Shown here: positions 61,932-64,000 of the stretch, in pieces
Layout: each line of letters starts with the position of its first letter
Position numbering within the stretch: position 1 is the stretch's first letter
Assembly: GCF_002795245.1 (NCBI RefSeq)
Contig: NZ_PGVG01000001.1
Span: 434,001-498,000 of the forward strand
DNA from: Bradyrhizobium forestalis
GTDB taxonomy: Bacteria > Pseudomonadota > Alphaproteobacteria > Rhizobiales > Xanthobacteraceae
Reading direction: 5' to 3'
Length of the DNA stretch: 64,000 nucleotides
Program-made: the position numbers and the translations under genes
Notes under the pieces: generated by a model
What the model saw: the letters and a program-made list of their open reading frames with translations, nothing else
Database searches by the model: none
Told to the model about the DNA's origin: nothing

Positions 61932-63361
61932 GTCTTGCCTCCGCCAACCGCCGCTTTCACCGCGTCCTCGAAGCCGAGCACCTTGCCGCTGATCTTGGCT
62001 GCATAGGCTTCAGCGTCCTTCTTCAGCAGGAACGGTGCGACTTCGCCATTGCCAACTGCGAAGAAGGCTTGGTCGGCGAACAGCTTGATGCCGCGCGTGG
62101 TGTCGAAGACATAGGCGACGTTGATCTTCTTGCCCTTGGACTTGAAGTCGGCGTAGGCACCGAGAGTGCAGCTGGCCGACGAGAAGGGCAGAATACCGGC
62201 ATCATCCACCCAGACCTCGCCGGCCTTGCGCGGATCGGCGATCGGCTTCTTGCAGAAGGCATCTTCGCCGGAGACTTCATAATTCTTCGTGCTTGCAAGC
62301 TGCGCGTCGTAGTCGAGCTTCATCTCGGCATAGGCCTTGCGGATGTAGCTGTCGTCGACCCACTTCTTTGGATCAAACTCCTTCATGCGGCCGAGGTTTT
62401 GCAGCACCTTCACGTCGGCGATGGCGGCATCGATCAGCGCCGGCTTGATCGTGGGATCGGTGGTCATGTTGCCGCTGGGGCCGAGGAAGATGTAGACGAC
62501 CTCCTTGCTGATGCCGGTCCATTCCTGGATCTTTTCGGCGGCGAGCTTGGGATCGTCGCGCAGCCACTGATTGGCGGCGATCACCGCCTTGAAGTAGGCG
62601 ACGACGACTTCGGGATATTTTTCGGCGAAATCGGTGCGGACGACAATGCCGTGGAAGGTCGGCAAGTTCGTCTCGACGCCGTCGAAGATCTTTCGCGCGA
62701 AGCCGCGGAAGGGCAACAGCTCGGCGAAGGGGACGAAGTCGGCGTGGGCGTCGATCTTCTTTTCCTGGAGATTGGTTGAGCCGACCTCGGGGCTCTGGCT
62801 GACGAGCTGGAAGAAGTCGGATGCATAGTCGCGGTCCTGCATCGCCTTTAGCACCATGCCGTGCGCGGCAGAACCGAAGGGCACGCTGACCAGCTTGCCC
62901 TTGAGATCGGCGAGGTCGTAGTAGGGCGAATCCTTGTGAACGACCATGCCATTGCCGGAGCCGGACAGGCTGTAGGCGGCGACGCCCATCAGCCGGCTCT
63001 TGCTCTCGGGGTTGCTCTCGAAGGTGAAGCCGTTCACGATCAGCGGATAGTCGCCCATCATGCCGATCTGCAGCTTGTTCGCCATCATCGCATTGGTGAC
63101 GGGCGGACCGGAGGTGAAGTTCTGCCACTCCAACTCGAACTTGATGTTGGCGTATTTGCCGTCTTTCGGCAGATATTTCTCGAGCAGATGCAATTGGCGG
63201 ATGACGACGCCTGCGGTCACCGTGTTGGTCGTGGTGTCCTGCGTTCCGATGCCGAGCGTGACGGTTTCCGCCGAAACCGGCTGCGTGACGAGTAGCGCCA
63301 GCGACGTCACCGACATCGCGATCGAGAGCGTGGGAAGATGGCGGACCATTCTCATCCTCAT
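61928..63361 (-). CDS. ABC substrate-binding protein with C-terminal NosL-like domain
   Basis: 477 aa, whereas SsuA/NMT1-type binding proteins have about 320-340. After a signal peptide (residues 1-31, ending VSAE) the binding domain runs to about residue 350 (VTLGIGTQDTTTNT, then NKLQIGMMGDYPLIVNG and GKLVSVPFGSAAHGMVLKAM). From about 365 to 470 a different domain follows with two cysteines (FCKKPIADP and SASC), the strand WVDDAGILPF, the segment LFADQAFFAVGNGEVAPF and the ending DAEAYAAKISGKVLGFED. That ending follows the pattern of NosL copper-binding lipoproteins. The fusion suggests a metal-linked ligand or a redox-sensing role; both are inference. First gene of a three-gene operon. Confidence 0.82.
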   Translation of the reverse strand: MRMRMVRHLPTLSIAMSVTSLALLVTQPVSAETVTLGIGTQDTTTNTVTAGVVIRQLHLLEKYLPKDGKYANIKFELEWQNFTSGPPVTNAMMANKLQIGMMGDYPLIVNGFTFESNPESKSRLMGVAAYSLSGSGNGMVVHKDSPYYDLADLKGKLVSVPFGSAAHGMVLKAMQDRDYASDFFQLVSQSPEVGSTNLQEKKIDAHADFVPFAELLPFRGFARKIFDGVETNLPTFHGIVVRTDFAEKYPEVVVAYFKAVIAANQWLRDDPKLAAEKIQEWTGISKEVVYIFLGPSGNMTTDPTIKPALIDAAIADVKVLQNLGRMKEFDPKKWVDDSYIRKAYAEMKLDYDAQLASTKNYEVSGEDAFCKKPIADPRKAGEVWVDDAGILPFSSASCTLGAYADFKSKGKKINVAYVFDTTRGIKLFADQAFFAVGNGEVAPFLLKKDAEAYAAKISGKVLGFEDAVKAAVGGGKT

Positions 63362-63530
63362 TCGGTTGGATGTGCTGTGGTTGCCATGATTGGGTGAGGG
63401 CGCAGGCAGGGCAAATCCGGAGTGACCGTCGCAGTCGATTAGTTGCCGGGAAAAGCTGATTGCATACTCCTTGAGCAGTCCTGCACTATAAAGCCGCTTA
63501 CCTGTGCACCGGCCATGGTCGCCGGCCCCC

Positions 63531-64000
63531 TTAATCCGACGCCTGGCCGCGCATCTCCTCCAGCACGTCGGTCCGGCACACCACGATCTGCGAGCGCTTG
63601 GTCAGGACGATTCCCTTCTCCTGCATCCGCTTCAGGCTGATCGTGACCCATTGCCTGGTGGCCCCGACCATGTGGGCGATGTCGGCGTGGGTGAAGGCGG
63701 CGGCGATCACGGTGCCGTCTGCATCCTCGACGCCGTAGAGTTCGACGAGATGGAGCAAGAGATGCGCAAGACGCTGCGTGATCGAGCGCGTTCCCAGCAT
63801 CTGGGCCAGCGCCGAATAACACTTGCCCTTGAAGGTGAGGCCCTCGATCAGGCCAATCGCGAGGTTCGGGATCTCTGCGGCAAGGGACCGCAGTTCCTTT
63901 CCGGGCAGGTGCACGACGCTGCAATTGCTGGAGGCAACGCCCGACCATTGATGCACGGTGCCCTCGAACACTTCGGGACCGCCGACGAAATTGCCGACAT
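63531..64000 (-). CDS. Crp/Fnr family regulator, cut by the window end
   Basis: Only the C-terminal part is present; the frame is open to base 64000, beginning VGNFVGGPEVFEGTVHQWSG, the end of the cyclic-nucleotide-binding beta-roll. Then come the long dimer helix (LAHLLLHLVELYG) and the winged helix (FTHADIAHMVGATRQWVTIS). No Fnr-type cysteine set can be judged without the N-terminus. It lies 169 bp upstream of the ABC operon on the same strand and may regulate it. Confidence 0.85.
   Translation of the reverse strand, partial: VGNFVGGPEVFEGTVHQWSGVASSNCSVVHLPGKELRSLAAEIPNLAIGLIEGLTFKGKCYSALAQMLGTRSITQRLAHLLLHLVELYGVEDADGTVIAAAFTHADIAHMVGATRQWVTISLKRMQEKGIVLTKRSQIVVCRTDVLEEMRGQASD

Noticed and set aside
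60154-61947. A single 597-aa protein covering ATPase and permease genes
   Set aside because: The first half is the permease gene read out of frame; the ATPase proper starts at 61026 with an ATGA overlap.

Overview
The window is high-GC DNA, coding-dense on both strands, with no rRNA, tRNA, CRISPR array, prophage or insertion sequence that I could see. Gene content points to a Bradyrhizobium-type alphaproteobacterium (Nitrobacteraceae): an oxalate module (frc/oxc), two tripartite tricarboxylate transporters (TTT), a glyoxylate-to-glycerate pathway (gcl-hyi-glxR), an NMT1/SsuA-type and a LIV-type ABC transporter, an EcfG-like promoter, and several families of intergenic hairpin repeats of a kind common in that group. 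Genus is inferred from recognition, not from a search.

Layout. 0-3.2 kb: a TTT operon (tctC-tctB-tctA, minus strand). 3.2-4.06 kb: a regulatory gap with a very short gene, its own terminator, two GntR-operator-like sites and a Zur-like palindrome. 4.06-6.7 kb: a COG0523 zinc-type GTPase and a YegD-like Hsp70. 6.8-15.3 kb: scattered single genes (cytochrome c, serine hydrolase, SRPBCC protein, two alpha/beta hydrolases, a PlsY paralogue, a secreted C13-like peptidase) and a GNAT fragment. 16-22.5 kb: the oxalate module, gntR-oxc-frc, divergent from an ADP-forming acyl-CoA synthetase. 22.6-26.5 kb: an IclR regulator and a second TTT operon. 26.6-33.2 kb: NYN/LOTUS protein, adenine deaminase and gcl-hyi-glxR. 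33-41.5 kb: small stress-type protein, VanZ-like protein, a split ThDP decarboxylase of the sulfopyruvate type facing a 2-hydroxyacid dehydrogenase, an orphan flagellar-rod-like protein, an ornithine cyclodeaminase homologue, a GNAT and a large Orn/Lys/Arg decarboxylase. 41.8-47.4 kb: PaoABC-type molybdenum aldehyde oxidoreductase and the divergent pair lrp/ald. 47.5-56.4 kb: acyl-CoA ligase-TetR-flavin monooxygenase operon divergent from a five-gene LIV-type ABC transporter. 56.6-64 kb: YeiH-like exporter, LysR-controlled metallo-hydrolase, and an SsuABC-type transporter beside a Crp/Fnr regulator cut by the window end.

How it may work together. Frc loads oxalate with CoA from formyl-CoA, Oxc decarboxylates oxalyl-CoA, and the neighbouring ADP-forming ligase could supply the first acyl-CoA. 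Two near-identical 17-bp palindromes lie between gntR and the ligase gene; related sites lie upstream of the first TTT operon and of a 45-residue orphan gene 16 kb away. I therefore propose one GntR regulon joining oxalate breakdown to TTT-type uptake. Gcl, Hyi and GlxR would take glyoxylate (from purine breakdown or oxalate reduction) to glycerate. The most novel-looking protein is the substrate-binding subunit of the last ABC transporter, which appears to carry a NosL-like C-terminal domain.
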